Shown: positions 1 to 9,174, counted from the stretch's first letter. The stretch: 64,000 nt of DNA from Streptomyces davaonensis JCM 4913 (GCF_000349325.1 NC_020504.1:6482053-6546052); one strand, 5' to 3'. Notes: generated from the sequence alone by a model not told the origin. Program-made: numbers and translations.

Positions 1-700
1 GGGCGAAGCCGATCGCATCATCACCTTGCTCACTCGTGGGCACGGGCGGGTGCGGGCCGTCGCTCGGGGGGTGCGGCGGACCAAGTCGAAGTTCGGGGCT
101 CGGCTCGAACCCTTCTCGCATGTCGATGTGCAGTTCTTCGCGCGGGGGAGTGAGCTCATCGGGCGGGGGCTGCCGCTGTGCACGCAGAGCGAGACCATCG
201 CGCCGTACGGCGGGGGCATCGTCAGCGACTATGCGCGGTACACCGCCGGGACGGCCATGCTGGAGACCGCCGAGCGGTTCACCGACCACGAGGGCGAGCC
301 GGCGGTTCAGCAGTACCTGCTGCTCGTCGGGGCGCTGCGCACGCTCGCCCGCGGTGAGCACGCCCCGCACCTTGTTCTCGACGCCTTCCTGCTGCGGTCG
401 CTCGCCGTCAACGGCTACGCCCCCAGCTTCAGCGACTGTGCGAAGTGCGGGATGCCCGGACCGAACCGCTTCTTCTCGGTCGCCTCCGGGGGCTCCGTAT
501 GCGTCGACTGCCGGGTGGCCGGTAGCGTCGTACCCTCGCCGCAGACCCTGGAACTGCTCGGTGCGCTGCTTACGGGAGACTGGGGCACTGCGGACGCCTG
601 CGAGCCGCGGTACGTCCGGGAGGGCAGCGGACTGGTCTCCGCCTACCTGCACTGGCACCTGGAGCGCGGGCTGCGTTCGCTTCGGTACGTGGAAAAGTAA
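1..700 (+). CDS. recO: DNA repair protein RecO, C-terminal part
   Basis: The reading frame is open from base 2, so the true start lies before the window and about 230 residues are visible. RecO loads RecA onto SSB-coated single strands together with RecR in recombinational repair. The visible part begins in the N-terminal OB-fold ([21 protein letters not shown], then a conserved [10 protein letters not shown] stretch), followed by the helical domain. A four-cysteine zinc site is present: CAKCG near nt 440-455 and CVDC near nt 499-510, as in most actinobacterial and Deinococcus RecO. It ends with TAA 16 nt before uppS, so the two are probably cotranscribed. Confidence 0.93.
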   Translation, partial: GEADRIITLLTRGHGRVRAVARGVRRTKSKFGARLEPFSHVDVQFFARGSELIGRGLPLCTQSETIAPYGGGIVSDYARYTAGTAMLETAERFTDHEGEPAVQQYLLLVGALRTLARGEHAPHLVLDAFLLRSLAVNGYAPSFSDCAKCGMPGPNRFFSVASGGSVCVDCRVAGSVVPSPQTLELLGALLTGDWGTADACEPRYVREGSGLVSAYLHWHLERGLRSLRYVEK

Positions 701-716
701 GGGAGTCGAGGGGCAC

Positions 717-1550
717 ATGGTCGTACGCGGGATCCTGGGGCGGCAGCGTCGGGAGTACAGGGCGCCGGAGCCGCATCCGTCCGGTGCCCGTGCGCCGAAG
801 CTCCCCGGGGAGCTCGTCCCGAAGCACGTGGCGATCGTCATGGACGGCAACGGGCGCTGGGCCAAGGAGCGCGGGCTGCCCCGCACCGAGGGCCACAAGG
901 TCGGCGCGGAGCGGGTGCTGGACGTGCTCCAGGGCGCGGTCGAGATGGGCGTCGGGGCGATCTCGCTGTACGCCTTCTCCACCGAGAACTGGAAGCGCTC
1001 GCCCGACGAGGTGCGCTTCCTGATGAACTTCAACCGCGACTTCATCCGCAAGACCCGCGACCAGCTCGACGAGCTGGGGATCCGGGTGCGCTGGGTCGGG
1101 CGGATGCCCAAGCTGTGGAAGTCGGTCGCCAAGGAGCTCCTGATCGCGCAGGAGCAGACCAAGGACAACGACAGGCTCACGCTGTACTTCTGCATGAACT
1201 ACGGCGGGCGGGCCGAGATCGCGGACGCCGCGAAGGCTCTCGCGGAGGATGTGAGGGCCGGGCGGCTTGACCCGTCGAAGGTCAACGAGAAGACCTTCGC
1301 GAAGTACATGTACTACCCGGACATGCCCGATGTGGACCTGTTCCTGCGGCCCAGCGGCGAGCAGCGGACCTCCAACTACCTGCTCTGGCAGAGCGCTTAC
1401 GCCGAGATGGTCTTCCAGGACGTCCTGTGGCCGGACTTCGACCGGCGTGACCTGTGGCGGGCGTGCGTGGAGTTCGCGTCCCGGGACCGGCGCTTCGGGG
1501 GCGCGATCCCGAACGAGGAGCTGCTGGCCATGGAGGGCAAGCAGGACTGA
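717..1550 (+). CDS. uppS: Isoprenyl transferase (di-trans,poly-cis-polyprenyl diphosphate synthase)
   Basis: Cis-prenyltransferase that condenses isopentenyl diphosphate onto an allylic primer to make the polyprenyl carrier lipid for cell-wall synthesis. The 277-residue protein shows the family signature VMDGNGRWA at residues 41-49, with catalytic Asp43, and the C-terminal block [13 protein letters not shown] that binds substrate and Mg. The frame is open far upstream (to base 36), but that stretch is antisense-like noise overlapping recO. ATG at 717 is chosen because it follows the recO stop by 16 nt and GGGAGTCGAGGGG lies just upstream. A perfect hairpin follows the stop codon. Confidence 0.95.
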   Translation: MVVRGILGRQRREYRAPEPHPSGARAPKLPGELVPKHVAIVMDGNGRWAKERGLPRTEGHKVGAERVLDVLQGAVEMGVGAISLYAFSTENWKRSPDEVRFLMNFNRDFIRKTRDQLDELGIRVRWVGRMPKLWKSVAKELLIAQEQTKDNDRLTLYFCMNYGGRAEIADAAKALAEDVRAGRLDPSKVNEKTFAKYMYYPDMPDVDLFLRPSGEQRTSNYLLWQSAYAEMVFQDVLWPDFDRRDLWRACVEFASRDRRFGGAIPNEELLAMEGKQD

Positions 1551-1557
1551 ACAAGGA

Positions 1558-1585
1558 GGTCCGGGGGCGAATCAGCCCCCGGACC
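1558..1585. terminator. Bidirectional terminator between uppS and zur
   Basis: An 11-bp perfect stem (GGTCCGGGGGC against GCCCCCGGACC) with a 6-nt loop lies in the 46-bp gap between two convergent genes. It can serve both strands; no U-tract follows, as is usual in Streptomyces. Confidence 0.85.
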
Positions 1586-1596
1586 GTCTCACGGGT

Positions 1597-2007
1597 TCAC
1601 GCGGACGCGCACTCCGCGCACGTGCCGAAGATCTCCACCGTGTGCGCCACGTTCACGTAGCCGTGTTCCGCTGCGATCGCCTCGGCCCACTTCTCCACCG
1701 CGGGGCCCTCGACCTCGACGGCCTTGCCGCAGACGCGGCAGACCAGGTGGTGGTGGTGTTCGCCGGAGGAGCAGCGGCGGTAGACGGACTCGCCGTCGGA
1801 GGTGCGCAGGACGTCGACCTCGCCGGCGTCGGCGAGGGACTGGAGCGTGCGGTAGACCGTCGTCAGCCCGACCGAGTCGCCCTTGTGCTTGAGCATGTCG
1901 TGCAGTTCCTGCGCGCTGCGGAACTCGTCGACCTCGTCCAGGGCCGCCGCGACGGCGGCCCGCTGCCGGGTGGAGCGGCCCTTCACGGGCGGTCCAGCGG
2001 TCGTCAC
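1597..2007 (-). CDS. zur: Zinc uptake regulator Zur (Fur family)
   Basis: Zinc-sensing repressor of zinc import genes. It has 136 residues from a GTG start at 2007; the open frame reaches 2088, but GTG at 2007 is preceded by a strong GAGGAGG ribosome site and the product then begins TTAGPPVKG as I recall for Streptomyces Zur. A winged helix covers about residues 13-70. The regulatory zinc region GEHHHHLVC is at 82-90, and structural CxxC pairs lie at C90/C93 and C130/C133. Its gene sits 58 nt downstream of znuB on the same strand, so it may be the last gene of a znuA-znuC-znuB-zur unit. The adjacent importer supports Zur rather than Fur, PerR or Nur. Confidence 0.92.
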   Translation of the reverse strand: MTTAGPPVKGRSTRQRAAVAAALDEVDEFRSAQELHDMLKHKGDSVGLTTVYRTLQSLADAGEVDVLRTSDGESVYRRCSSGEHHHHLVCRVCGKAVEVEGPAVEKWAEAIAAEHGYVNVAHTVEIFGTCAECASA

Positions 2008-2065
2008 GGGGTGCCTCCTCAGGTCTGCCTGCCCGGGCCATTGTGCCAGCCCGGGCTGTCGGCGG

Positions 2066-2968
2066 TCAGACGCCGACCTTTCCGCCACTGCCCCGGCCGG
2101 CCGGAATTACGCACTCGGCCGGGTCCCCGTTTCCCTGCGCCGCGGCCAGGGCTTTCGCACGCCGCCGGGCGAGCGGTGCGGCCAGCACGGTCAGCAGAAT
2201 GAACGCGCCGATCGTCAGCAGCACGATGGTCGCGCCGGGCGGCACGTCCTGGTAGTACGAGGTGACCGTGCCGCTGATCGTCACGGTGACGCCGATGGCG
2301 ACGGCGATGGCGAAGGTCGCGGCGAAGCTGCGGCTGAGCTGCTGGGCCGCGGCCACCGGGACCACCATCAGCGCCGACACCAGCAGCAGGCCGACCACGC
2401 GCATCGCGACGGTCACCGTCACGGCCGCGGTCACCGCCGTCAGCAGGTTCAGCGCCCGCACCGGCAGGCCCGTCACCCGCGCGAACTCCTCGTCCTGGCT
2501 CACCGCGAACAGCTGACGGCGCAGACCGACGGTGACCAGGACCACGAAGGCCGCGAGCAGACAGATCGCGGTGACGTCCGACTCGCTCACCGTCGACAGG
2601 GAGCCGAAGAGATACGAGGTGAGGTTGGCGTTGGAGCCCGTCGGCGCGAGGTTGATGAACATCACGCCGCCCGCCATGCCGCCGTAGAAGAGCATGGCGA
2701 GGGCGATGTCGCCGCGGGTCTTGCCGTACCAGCGGATCAGCTCCATGAGGACCGCGCCGAGGACGGAGACCAGGGTCGCCATCCACACCGGGGACCAGGA
2801 GAGCAGGAAGCCGAGGCCGACGCCGGTCATCGCGACATGGCCGATGCCGTCGCCCATCAGGGCCTGGCGGCGCTGGACCAGGTAGATGCCGACCGCGGGG
2901 GCGGTGATGCCGACCAGGACGGCGGCGAGCAGGGCCCGCTGCATGAAGGCGTAGTCGAGGATTTCCAT
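2066..2968 (-). CDS. znuB: Zinc ABC transporter permease
   Basis: Membrane component of an ABC-3 family metal importer, 300 residues with about eight or nine predicted transmembrane segments and the family motif GDGIGHVAMTGVGLG near residues 39-53. It would form the translocation pore with ZnuC. The start ATG overlaps the znuC stop by one base (TGATG), indicating translational coupling. The C-terminal 30 residues after ARRRAKALAAA are polar and probably cytosolic. Specificity for zinc rather than manganese is inferred from the adjacent zur and the histidine-rich binding protein. Confidence 0.9.
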   Translation of the reverse strand: MEILDYAFMQRALLAAVLVGITAPAVGIYLVQRRQALMGDGIGHVAMTGVGLGFLLSWSPVWMATLVSVLGAVLMELIRWYGKTRGDIALAMLFYGGMAGGVMFINLAPTGSNANLTSYLFGSLSTVSESDVTAICLLAAFVVLVTVGLRRQLFAVSQDEEFARVTGLPVRALNLLTAVTAAVTVTVAMRVVGLLLVSALMVVPVAAAQQLSRSFAATFAIAVAIGVTVTISGTVTSYYQDVPPGATIVLLTIGAFILLTVLAAPLARRRAKALAAAQGNGDPAECVIPAGRGSGGKVGV

Positions 2969-3735
2969 CAGCTCAGCAGTCCCGTGCGGATCGGTTCGGC
3001 GCCCGCGGGGGCGTGCGGGTGGACATGGTCGTGGCCGGGCAGCGCGTGCTGGCCGACGGCCTCGGGCGGCGGGCCGTCGTGGACGACGCAGCCGTCGCGC
3101 AGGACGACCGCGCGGTCGATCAGCGGCTCCAGCGGGCCCAGTTCGTGCAGCACGAGCAGGACCGTCGTACCGGCCTCGACCTGGCCGCGCAGGGTCCGTG
3201 CCAGGACCTCCTGGCTGGCCAGGTCGACGCCGGCCATCGGCTCGTCCATGATCAGCAGCTCGGGTTCGGCGGCGAGCGCGCGGGCGATCAGTACACGCTG
3301 GTGCTGGCCGCCGGAGAGCGCGTCGACGGAGTCCTTCGCGCGGTCCGCCATGCCGACCAGTTCCAGGGCCCGGCGCACCGCGTCACGGTCCGCCTGACGC
3401 AGCAGCCCGAAGCGGGAGCGGGAGAGCCGGCCCGAGGAGACCACCTCGGTCACCGTGGCCGGGACGCCGCCCGCTGCGGTGGTGCGCTGGGGGACGTAGC
3501 CGACGCGGTGCCAGTCGCGGAAGCGGCGGCGCGGGGTGCCGAACAGCTCGATCTCACCGGCGCTCGCCTGCACCTGCCCGATGACACTGCGCACGGCCGT
3601 CGACTTGCCGGAGCCGTTGGCGCCGAGCAGCGCGACGACCTCACCGCGCGAAACGGTGAGGTCGATGCCGCGCAGGACGGGCCGCGAGCCCAGGTCGGCG
3701 CGGACGCCGCGCAGGGATATGACGGGCTCGCTCAT
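2968..3735 (-). CDS. znuC: Zinc ABC transporter ATP-binding protein
   Basis: Cytoplasmic ATPase of the zinc importer, 255 residues. Walker A GANGSGKST is at residues 38-46, the signature LSGGQHQRV lies in the middle, and Walker B LLIMDEP is followed by an H-loop VLHELG. The C-terminus carries a short histidine-rich tail (HALPGHDHVHPHAP) that could bind metal, a plausible sensing or buffering feature. ATG at 3735 lies 17 nt after the znuA stop and matches the usual family N-terminus. The open frame extends to 4869, but that part is antisense to nothing functional and overlaps znuA. Confidence 0.92.
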   Translation of the reverse strand: MSEPVISLRGVRADLGSRPVLRGIDLTVSRGEVVALLGANGSGKSTAVRSVIGQVQASAGEIELFGTPRRRFRDWHRVGYVPQRTTAAGGVPATVTEVVSSGRLSRSRFGLLRQADRDAVRRALELVGMADRAKDSVDALSGGQHQRVLIARALAAEPELLIMDEPMAGVDLASQEVLARTLRGQVEAGTTVLLVLHELGPLEPLIDRAVVLRDGCVVHDGPPPEAVGQHALPGHDHVHPHAPAGAEPIRTGLLS

Positions 3736-3752
3736 GCGCTCCTCCGAACTGG

Positions 3753-4697
3753 TCACTTCGCTCCCAGGGCGGCTTGCAGCGCCTTGAGGTTGGAGTCCAT
3801 GACCTGGATGTAGTCGTCGCCGCGGGACTTGTCCGTGATGCCCTCCAGCGGGTCGAGCACATCGGTCTTCAGGCCCGCGTCGTCGGCCAGGGTCTTGGCG
3901 GTCTTGTCGGACACCAGTGTCTCGTAGAACACGGTGGTCACGCCGTCCGCCTTCGCCTCCTCCTGGAGCTCCTTCATCCGCGCGGCGCTCGGCTCGCTCT
4001 CCGGGTCCACTCCGGAGATGGCCTCCTGGGTCAGGCCGTAGCGCTCGGCGAGGTAGCCGAAGGCGGCGTGGTTGGTGAAGAAGACCTTGGAGTCGGTGTT
4101 CTTCAGGCCGTCCTCGAACCGGGTGTTGAGATCGTTGAGCTTGCCGACCAGGGCAGCGGTGTTCTTCTTGTAGTCGGCGGCGTGATCGGGATCGGCCTTC
4201 TCGAAGGCCGCGCCGACGCCCTCGGCGATCTCGGCGTACTTCACCGGGTCGAGCCAGACGTGCGGGTCCTTGCCGCCCTCTTCGTGCTCGTGCTCGTGCC
4301 CGTGGCTGTCTTCCGCGCCGCCGTGATCCTCCAGCGAGGTCAGCGTCGCGGCGTCGATCTTCGTGCCGACCCCGGACTGGGAGATCGCCTCGTCGACGGA
4401 GGGCTGGAGCCCCTTGAGGTAGAGGGCCGCGTCGGACTCCTGGAGCTGCGCGGTCTGCTTGGCGCTGATCTCCAGGTCGTGCGGCTCCTGGCCGGGCTCG
4501 GTGAGGCTGGTGACGTTCACATGCTCGCCGCCGACCTGCTCGGCGAGGAAGGCCATCGGGTAGAACGACGCGACGACGTCGAACTTCTCCGTGTTGCCCG
4601 CGGCGGCGCTGTCGGAGCAGGCGGAGAGGGTGGCGAGACCGAGGGCGGTGACGGCCGCCACGGCCACCCCGGATATGTGCTGCCGTCGTACGTTCAT
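3753..4697 (-). CDS. znuA: Zinc-binding lipoprotein of the ABC importer
   Basis: Extracytoplasmic metal receptor (cluster A-I). From ATG 4697 it has 314 residues with a lipobox LATLSAC (C27) for lipid anchoring. A histidine/acid-rich loop, HGGAEDSHGHEHEHEEGG, about residue 130, is typical of zinc rather than manganese binding proteins. Further metal ligands are HVWLDP and FTNHAAFGYLAERYGL. Two in-frame ATGs lie upstream (4706, 4715), but 4697 puts the positively charged MNVRRQH directly at the signal peptide. None has a clear ribosome site, so translation may be leaderless. A Zur-like box overlaps the start. Confidence 0.93.
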   Translation of the reverse strand: MNVRRQHISGVAVAAVTALGLATLSACSDSAAAGNTEKFDVVASFYPMAFLAEQVGGEHVNVTSLTEPGQEPHDLEISAKQTAQLQESDAALYLKGLQPSVDEAISQSGVGTKIDAATLTSLEDHGGAEDSHGHEHEHEEGGKDPHVWLDPVKYAEIAEGVGAAFEKADPDHAADYKKNTAALVGKLNDLNTRFEDGLKNTDSKVFFTNHAAFGYLAERYGLTQEAISGVDPESEPSAARMKELQEEAKADGVTTVFYETLVSDKTAKTLADDAGLKTDVLDPLEGITDKSRGDDYIQVMDSNLKALQAALGAK

Positions 4698-4711
4698 GAC
4701 AGTCATTTTCA
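4697..4711. promoter_or_regulatory. Candidate Zur box at znuA
   Basis: On the minus strand the 15-mer TGAAAATGACTGTCA fits the 7-1-7 Zur pattern (TGAAAAT, G, then ACTGTCA; 5 of 7 positions are complementary). It overlaps the first base of the znuA ATG, a position at which a bound repressor would block a leaderless transcript. The assignment is by resemblance to remembered Zur boxes plus context. Confidence 0.6.
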
Positions 4712-4757
4712 ACAAATCTGGAAACCGTTGTCAACAAGGTGCGGGTGGGGAACCGAT

Positions 4758-4788
4758 TTGATACAGGGGTGGGCGGCGCCGGTAACCT
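4758..4788 (+). promoter_or_regulatory. Possible glyS promoter
   Basis: TTGATA at 4758-4763 and TAACCT at 4783-4788 are separated by 19 nt, a weak vegetative-type match 40 nt upstream of the glyS start. The spacing is one base longer than ideal, so this is tentative. Confidence 0.35.
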
Positions 4789-4828
4789 GAGGCATTCGCT
4801 GCCGTCCATTCGTAATGAAGAGAGCACC

Positions 4829-6211
4829 GTGGCCGCCGACAAGATCGACACCATCGTCAGCCTGAGCAAGCGCCGTGGCTTCGTATTCCCTTGCAGTGAG
4901 ATCTACGGCGGTCAGCGCGCCGCCTGGGACTACGGGCCGCTCGGTGTCGAGCTCAAGGAGAACCTCAAGCGCCAGTGGTGGCGCTACATGGTGACGTCGC
5001 GCGAGGACGTCGTCGGTATCGACTCGTCCGTCATCCTGGCCTCCGAGGTCTGGGTCGCCTCCGGCCATGTCGCCACCTTCACGGACCCGCTGACGGAGTG
5101 CACCTCCTGTCACAAGCGGTTCCGCGCCGACCACCTGGAGGAGGCGTACGAGGCCAAGAAGGGCCACCTCCCGGAGAACGGCCTCGCCGACATCAACTGC
5201 CCCAACTGCGGCAACAAGGGCCAGTTCACCGAGCCCAAGCAGTTCTCGGGCCTCCTCTCCACCCACCTCGGCCCGACGCAGGACAGCGGCTCGATCGCCT
5301 ACCTCCGCCCCGAGACCGCCCAGGGCATCTTCACCAACTTCGCCCAGGTGCAGACCACTTCGCGCCGCAAGCCGCCGTTCGGCATCGCCCAGATGGGCAA
5401 GTCGTTCCGCAACGAGATCACGCCCGGCAACTTCATCTTCCGCACCCGTGAGTTCGAGCAGATGGAGATGGAGTTCTTCGTCAAGCCGGGCGAGGACGAG
5501 AAGTGGCAGGAGTACTGGATGGAGCAGCGCTGGAACTGGTACACCGGTCTCGGCCTGCGCGAGGAGAACATGCGGTGGTACGAGCACCCGAAGGAGAAGC
5601 TCTCCCACTACTCCAAGCGCACCGCTGACATCGAGTACCGCTTCCAGTTCGGCGGCAACGAGTGGGGCGAGCTGGAGGGTGTCGCCAACCGCACCGACTA
5701 CGACCTCGGCGCCCACTCCAAGGCCTCCGGCCAGGACCTCTCCTACTACGACCAGGAGGCCCAGGAGCGCTGGACGCCGTACGTCATCGAGCCGGCCGCC
5801 GGTGTCGGCCGCGCGATGCTGGCGTTCCTGCTCGACGCCTACGTCGAGGACGAGGCGCCCAACGCCAAGGGCAAGCTGGAGAAGCGCACGGTGCTGCGCC
5901 TCGACCCGCGCCTGGCCCCGGTGAAGGTCGCGGTCCTGCCGCTGTCCCGCAACCCGGAGCTGTCCCCGAAGGCCAAGGGCCTCGCCCAGGCGCTGCGCCA
6001 GCACTGGAACATCGAGTTCGACGACGCGGGCGCCATCGGCCGCCGCTACCGCCGCCAGGACGAGATCGGCACGCCGTACTGCGTCACGGTCGACTTCGAC
6101 ACCCTGGACGACAACGCGGTCACCGTCCGCGAGCGCGACTCGATGAAGCAGGAGCGCGTCTCCCTGGACCAGATCGAGGGCTACCTGGCCTCGCGCCTGA
6201 TCGGCTGCTAG
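4829..6211 (+). CDS. glyS: Glycine--tRNA ligase
   Basis: Class II homodimeric glycyl-tRNA synthetase that charges tRNA-Gly in the cytosol. The 460 residues match the usual size. GTG at 4829 is preceded by GAAGAGAG and gives the standard N-terminus ([18 protein letters not shown]). Visible landmarks are the zinc-like pairs CTSCHKRF and CPNCGNKG in the insertion, motif 2 ([19 protein letters not shown]) and motif 3 in the region [14 protein letters not shown]. The C-terminal anticodon-binding domain starts near [15 protein letters not shown]. It is divergent from znuA, with 131 bp between the starts, and is followed by a very strong hairpin. Confidence 0.96.
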   Translation: MAADKIDTIVSLSKRRGFVFPCSEIYGGQRAAWDYGPLGVELKENLKRQWWRYMVTSREDVVGIDSSVILASEVWVASGHVATFTDPLTECTSCHKRFRADHLEEAYEAKKGHLPENGLADINCPNCGNKGQFTEPKQFSGLLSTHLGPTQDSGSIAYLRPETAQGIFTNFAQVQTTSRRKPPFGIAQMGKSFRNEITPGNFIFRTREFEQMEMEFFVKPGEDEKWQEYWMEQRWNWYTGLGLREENMRWYEHPKEKLSHYSKRTADIEYRFQFGGNEWGELEGVANRTDYDLGAHSKASGQDLSYYDQEAQERWTPYVIEPAAGVGRAMLAFLLDAYVEDEAPNAKGKLEKRTVLRLDPRLAPVKVAVLPLSRNPELSPKAKGLAQALRQHWNIEFDDAGAIGRRYRRQDEIGTPYCVTVDFDTLDDNAVTVRERDSMKQERVSLDQIEGYLASRLIGC

Positions 6212-6227
6212 TCACCGAAGGCCCACA

Positions 6228-6269
6228 GAAACCCCGGTTCCGTAACAGACGTAACGGAACCGGGGTTTC
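6228..6269 (+). terminator. Terminator of glyS
   Basis: A 16-bp perfect stem (arms 6228-6243 and 6254-6269) with a 10-nt loop lies 16 nt after the glyS stop. It is the longest perfect intergenic hairpin I found in this window. Confidence 0.9.
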
Positions 6270-6349
6270 GCCCATCCCGGGCGCTTTCGGCTCCGAAGGG
6301 GAGGACATGCGCGGCCCACCGGGGGCCACGCGTCCTTTACGGGGGCACC

Positions 6350-7267
6350 ATGCGCAAGCAAGCAGTCATCGGAGCGGCCGTTCTCGCCCTGGCGATCGGT
6401 TCCGTCGGGTATGTCGCGGCGAGCGACGGGCAGTCGGAGCGGTCCGGGTCGGAGATCGCCACGCAGGGCGGTTCCGGGGCCGGGGCCCTGGGCGCCGCGG
6501 GCGACCGGCTCCGCGCCACCGGCCTCACCGCCGACCAGCGTCTCGTCAGCTTCCGCGTCGACCGGCCCGGCAGCGTCCTGCCGCTCGGCAAGGTCAGCGG
6601 GCTGCGGGGAGACACCAGGCTCGTCGGGATCGACTACCGGGTGCAGAACGGCAAGCTGTACGGCGTCGGCGACCGGGGCGGGATCTACACGGTCCGGGAG
6701 ATCGGGGCCCGTGCGAGCAAGGTCTCGCAGCTCAGTGTCGCCCTTCAGGGCAGCTCCTTCGGCGTCGACTTCAACCCGGCCGCCAACCGGCTCCGGGTCG
6801 TCAGTGACACCGGGCAGAACCTCCGGCACAACATCGACGACCCCGCGGGCGCGCCCGCGCCCGGCACCACCGCGGTCGACGGCACGCTCACCAACCCGCC
6901 GGTCCCGCCCGCGACGACCGGCACGACCGCGAACGGCGTGACGGGGGTCGCGTACACGAACAACGACCTGAGCGCCGCCACGGCCACCACCCTCTTCGAC
7001 CTGGACACCGCCCAGGACCGGGTCTCCGTGCAGTCCCCGGCCAACGCGGGCAGTCTCGCCCCCACCGGCGGACTCGGCGTGGACGCGCCGCTGAACTCCG
7101 GCTTCGACATCTACAGTTCGGCGAGCCGGGGCACCAACACCGGTTACGCGGTGACCGGTTCGCGGGTCTTCCGGGTGGACGTGCTCACCGGGGCCGCGCG
7201 GTCCACGGGGTCGTTCCCGCAGGGGCGGCAGGTGGTGGATCTGGCGATACCGCTGAAGCAGGGCTGA
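6350..7267 (+). CDS. Secreted DUF4394 domain protein
   Basis: A 305-residue protein with an N-terminal signal peptide or anchor (MRKQAVIGAAVLALAIGSVGYVAASD), so it is exported. The body matches the DUF4394 pattern: a GDTRLVGIDYRVQNGKLYGVG-type opening, then SSFGVDFNPAANRLRVVSDTG and GVTGVAYTNND. The repeated short blocks suggest a beta-propeller-like fold. No enzymatic role is known for this family to my knowledge. It stands alone between the glyS terminator and a divergent-function exporter gene, so the context gives no hint of a partner. Confidence 0.8.
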   Translation: MRKQAVIGAAVLALAIGSVGYVAASDGQSERSGSEIATQGGSGAGALGAAGDRLRATGLTADQRLVSFRVDRPGSVLPLGKVSGLRGDTRLVGIDYRVQNGKLYGVGDRGGIYTVREIGARASKVSQLSVALQGSSFGVDFNPAANRLRVVSDTGQNLRHNIDDPAGAPAPGTTAVDGTLTNPPVPPATTGTTANGVTGVAYTNNDLSAATATTLFDLDTAQDRVSVQSPANAGSLAPTGGLGVDAPLNSGFDIYSSASRGTNTGYAVTGSRVFRVDVLTGAARSTGSFPQGRQVVDLAIPLKQG

Positions 7268-7333
7268 GTGGTCCGGGAAACGGAGCTCCGATTGGTCCTG
7301 TAACCGCTCCGGCGGCCGGGTCAGGGTGGCGGC

Positions 7334-7945
7334 ATGAGCATCGCGTTCCTGCTGACCACCCTGATCGTGGTCGCCACCCCCGGCACAGGCGTCGTCTACA
7401 CCCTCGCGGCCGGTCTTTCGTACGGGCGGCGGGCGAGCGTCGTCGCCGCCTTCGCCTGCGCCCTCGGCATCCTGCCGCACATGGTCGCCACGATCACCGG
7501 GGTCGCGGCGCTGCTGCACGCCAGCGCCACGGCCTTCCAGATCCTGAAGTACGCCGGTGTCGCCTACCTCCTCTACATGGCCTGGGCCACGCTCCGCGAC
7601 AAGGAGGCGATCACCGTGGACCGCACGACCGCGCCTCTCTCCTCGGGCCGGATGATCGTCCGCGGAGTGCTGATCAATCTCCTCAACCCCAAGCTGACGA
7701 TGTTCTTCTTCGCCTTCCTGCCCCAGTTCGTGGACCCGGAAGGCCCGCGCGCGGTGCCGCGGATGCTGGCGCTGAGCGGGGTCTTCATGCTGGCGACCTT
7801 CGTCGTCTTCGCCCTCTACGGCATCCTCGCCGCCTCGGTCCGCAGCCAGGTCACCTCCCGTCCCCGCGTGATGACCTGGCTGCGGCGGACCTTCGCGGGA
7901 TCGTTCGTGGCCCTGGGCACGAAGCTCGCCCTCACCGCCCGCTAG
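7334..7945 (+). CDS. LysE/RhtB family exporter
   Basis: Inner-membrane protein of 203 residues with about six hydrophobic segments and the family features: an N-terminal TPGTGVVYTLAAGLSYGRR motif and NLLNPKLTMFFFAFLPQFV in the middle. Members export amino acids, homoserine lactones or related small molecules; the substrate cannot be read from sequence. ATG at 7334 follows GGGTGGCGGC, a weak ribosome site. It is convergent with the chitinase gene, 42 bp apart; a short CCGGCC/GGCCGG hairpin lies in that gap. Confidence 0.85.
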   Translation: MSIAFLLTTLIVVATPGTGVVYTLAAGLSYGRRASVVAAFACALGILPHMVATITGVAALLHASATAFQILKYAGVAYLLYMAWATLRDKEAITVDRTTAPLSSGRMIVRGVLINLLNPKLTMFFFAFLPQFVDPEGPRAVPRMLALSGVFMLATFVVFALYGILAASVRSQVTSRPRVMTWLRRTFAGSFVALGTKLALTAR

Positions 7946-7987
7946 TGGGGGTTGTCGAGTCGATCACCCGGCCCGCCGCGCGGCCGG

Positions 7988-9034
7988 TCAACGGCCCTGG
8001 AGCGCCTTGACGTTGTCGCCGAAGGTCCAGTTCCGCGAGCCGTCCCAGTTGATCGACCAGGTCATCAGGCCCTTGAGCGAGCCGTTGTAGTGACGCCAGG
8101 CCTGGGACACCAGGGACGGTGACATGTAGCCGCCGCCCGCGCCGGACTGGGCGGGCAGTCCCGGGACCTGCTTGTCGTACGGGACCCTGATCGTCGTGCC
8201 CTGGATGACCAGGCCCTTGTTGAGGCAGTCGGTCTGGGCGACGAACCCCGCGACCGTGCCGGCGGAGTACGAATCGCCGGAGCAGCCGTACATGCTGCCG
8301 TTGTAGTACTGCATGTTCAGCCACCACAGGCGGCCGTTGTCGGCGTACTTCTTGATGATCGGCAGATACGCGCCCCAGATCGAGCCGTAGACGATGCTGC
8401 CGCCGGTGACGTAGGCCGTCTCCGGGGCCATCGTCAGGCCGAAGTTGGCCGGCATCTGTGCCAGGACGCCGTCGATGATGCGGATCAAGTTGGCCTGGGA
8501 CGTGGACAGCTGGTTGATGTTGCCGCTGCCGATCAGGCCCGTCTCGATGTCGATGTCGATCCCGTCGAAGTTGTACTTCTTCAGGATCGGCACGATCGTC
8601 GCGACGAACCGGTCGGCCACCGCGGTGGAGTTGAGGTCGATCCCGGCGGTCGCGCCGCCGATCGACAGCAGGAGCGTCTGCCCGGCCGCCTTCGCCGCGC
8701 ACATCTCCGCGGGCGTGGCCACCTTCACGCCCGTGTCCATGCCGTCCTCCCACAGCGCGGTGCCGTCGGAGCGGATGACCGGGAAGGCCGCGTTGATCAC
8801 GTTGTAGCCGTGCGCGGCGATCCGGGAGTCGGTGATCGGGGTCCAGCCGAACGGCGGGTGAACCCCGTTGGCGGCCCCGTCCCAGTTCTCCCAGTAGCCC
8901 TGGAGGACCTTTCCGGCGGGCTTGGACTTCACGGCGCAGGTGTCGGCGGCGGTGGCGGTGGGGGCGGCGGGCAACTGCACGAGACAGGCGGTCGCGACCG
9001 CTGCGGTGAGCAGGCCGATGGCGCGGCGGATCAT
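7988..9034 (-). CDS. Secreted GH18 chitinase
   Basis: Extracellular endo-type chitinase that hydrolyses chitin to chito-oligosaccharides. It has 348 residues from ATG 9034, chosen over 9085 because GGGAGG precedes it and a Sec signal peptide starts there (MIRRAIGLLTAAVATACLVQ, cleavage near ATA-ADT). The substrate motif LLLSIGGAT is at 121-129 and the catalytic DGIDIDIE at 157-164, with Glu164 as acid/base. There is no visible chitin-binding or FnIII module, so it is a bare catalytic domain. Two DasR-type sites lie in its promoter. By order it corresponds to the chitinase beside glyS in other Streptomyces. Confidence 0.93.
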   Translation of the reverse strand: MIRRAIGLLTAAVATACLVQLPAAPTATAADTCAVKSKPAGKVLQGYWENWDGAANGVHPPFGWTPITDSRIAAHGYNVINAAFPVIRSDGTALWEDGMDTGVKVATPAEMCAAKAAGQTLLLSIGGATAGIDLNSTAVADRFVATIVPILKKYNFDGIDIDIETGLIGSGNINQLSTSQANLIRIIDGVLAQMPANFGLTMAPETAYVTGGSIVYGSIWGAYLPIIKKYADNGRLWWLNMQYYNGSMYGCSGDSYSAGTVAGFVAQTDCLNKGLVIQGTTIRVPYDKQVPGLPAQSGAGGGYMSPSLVSQAWRHYNGSLKGLMTWSINWDGSRNWTFGDNVKALQGR

Positions 9035-9096
9035 ACGGGGCCTCCCGGTGGGGGTGCGGTGAGGTGTCGTAGATGTCGTAGGCATGACAGTGCTCG

Positions 9097-9129
9097 TGGT
9101 CCAGACCTCCCGTCAATAGGTCTGGACCA
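9097..9129 (-). promoter_or_regulatory. Paired DasR-type (dre) sites in the chitinase promoter
   Basis: TGGTCCAGACCT (9097-9108) and its reverse complement AGGTCTGGACCA (9118-9129) are each close to the dre core TGGTCTAGACCA. A minus-strand TTGACG (9116-9111) lies between them and is a probable -35, so occupancy would block the promoter. Such 12-bp repeats are established in Streptomyces chitinase promoters and link expression to N-acetylglucosamine through DasR. Confidence 0.75.
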
Positions 9130-9174
9130 TTTATGACGAGCCTGCGGGTGGCGGTGAGGGTGACAAGTATGGAA

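Noticed and set aside
36..716. Long open frame upstream of uppS, fused to it
   Set aside because: It overlaps recO on the same strand in another frame and has Arg/Ser-rich composition typical of a shadow frame; uppS has a good start at 717.
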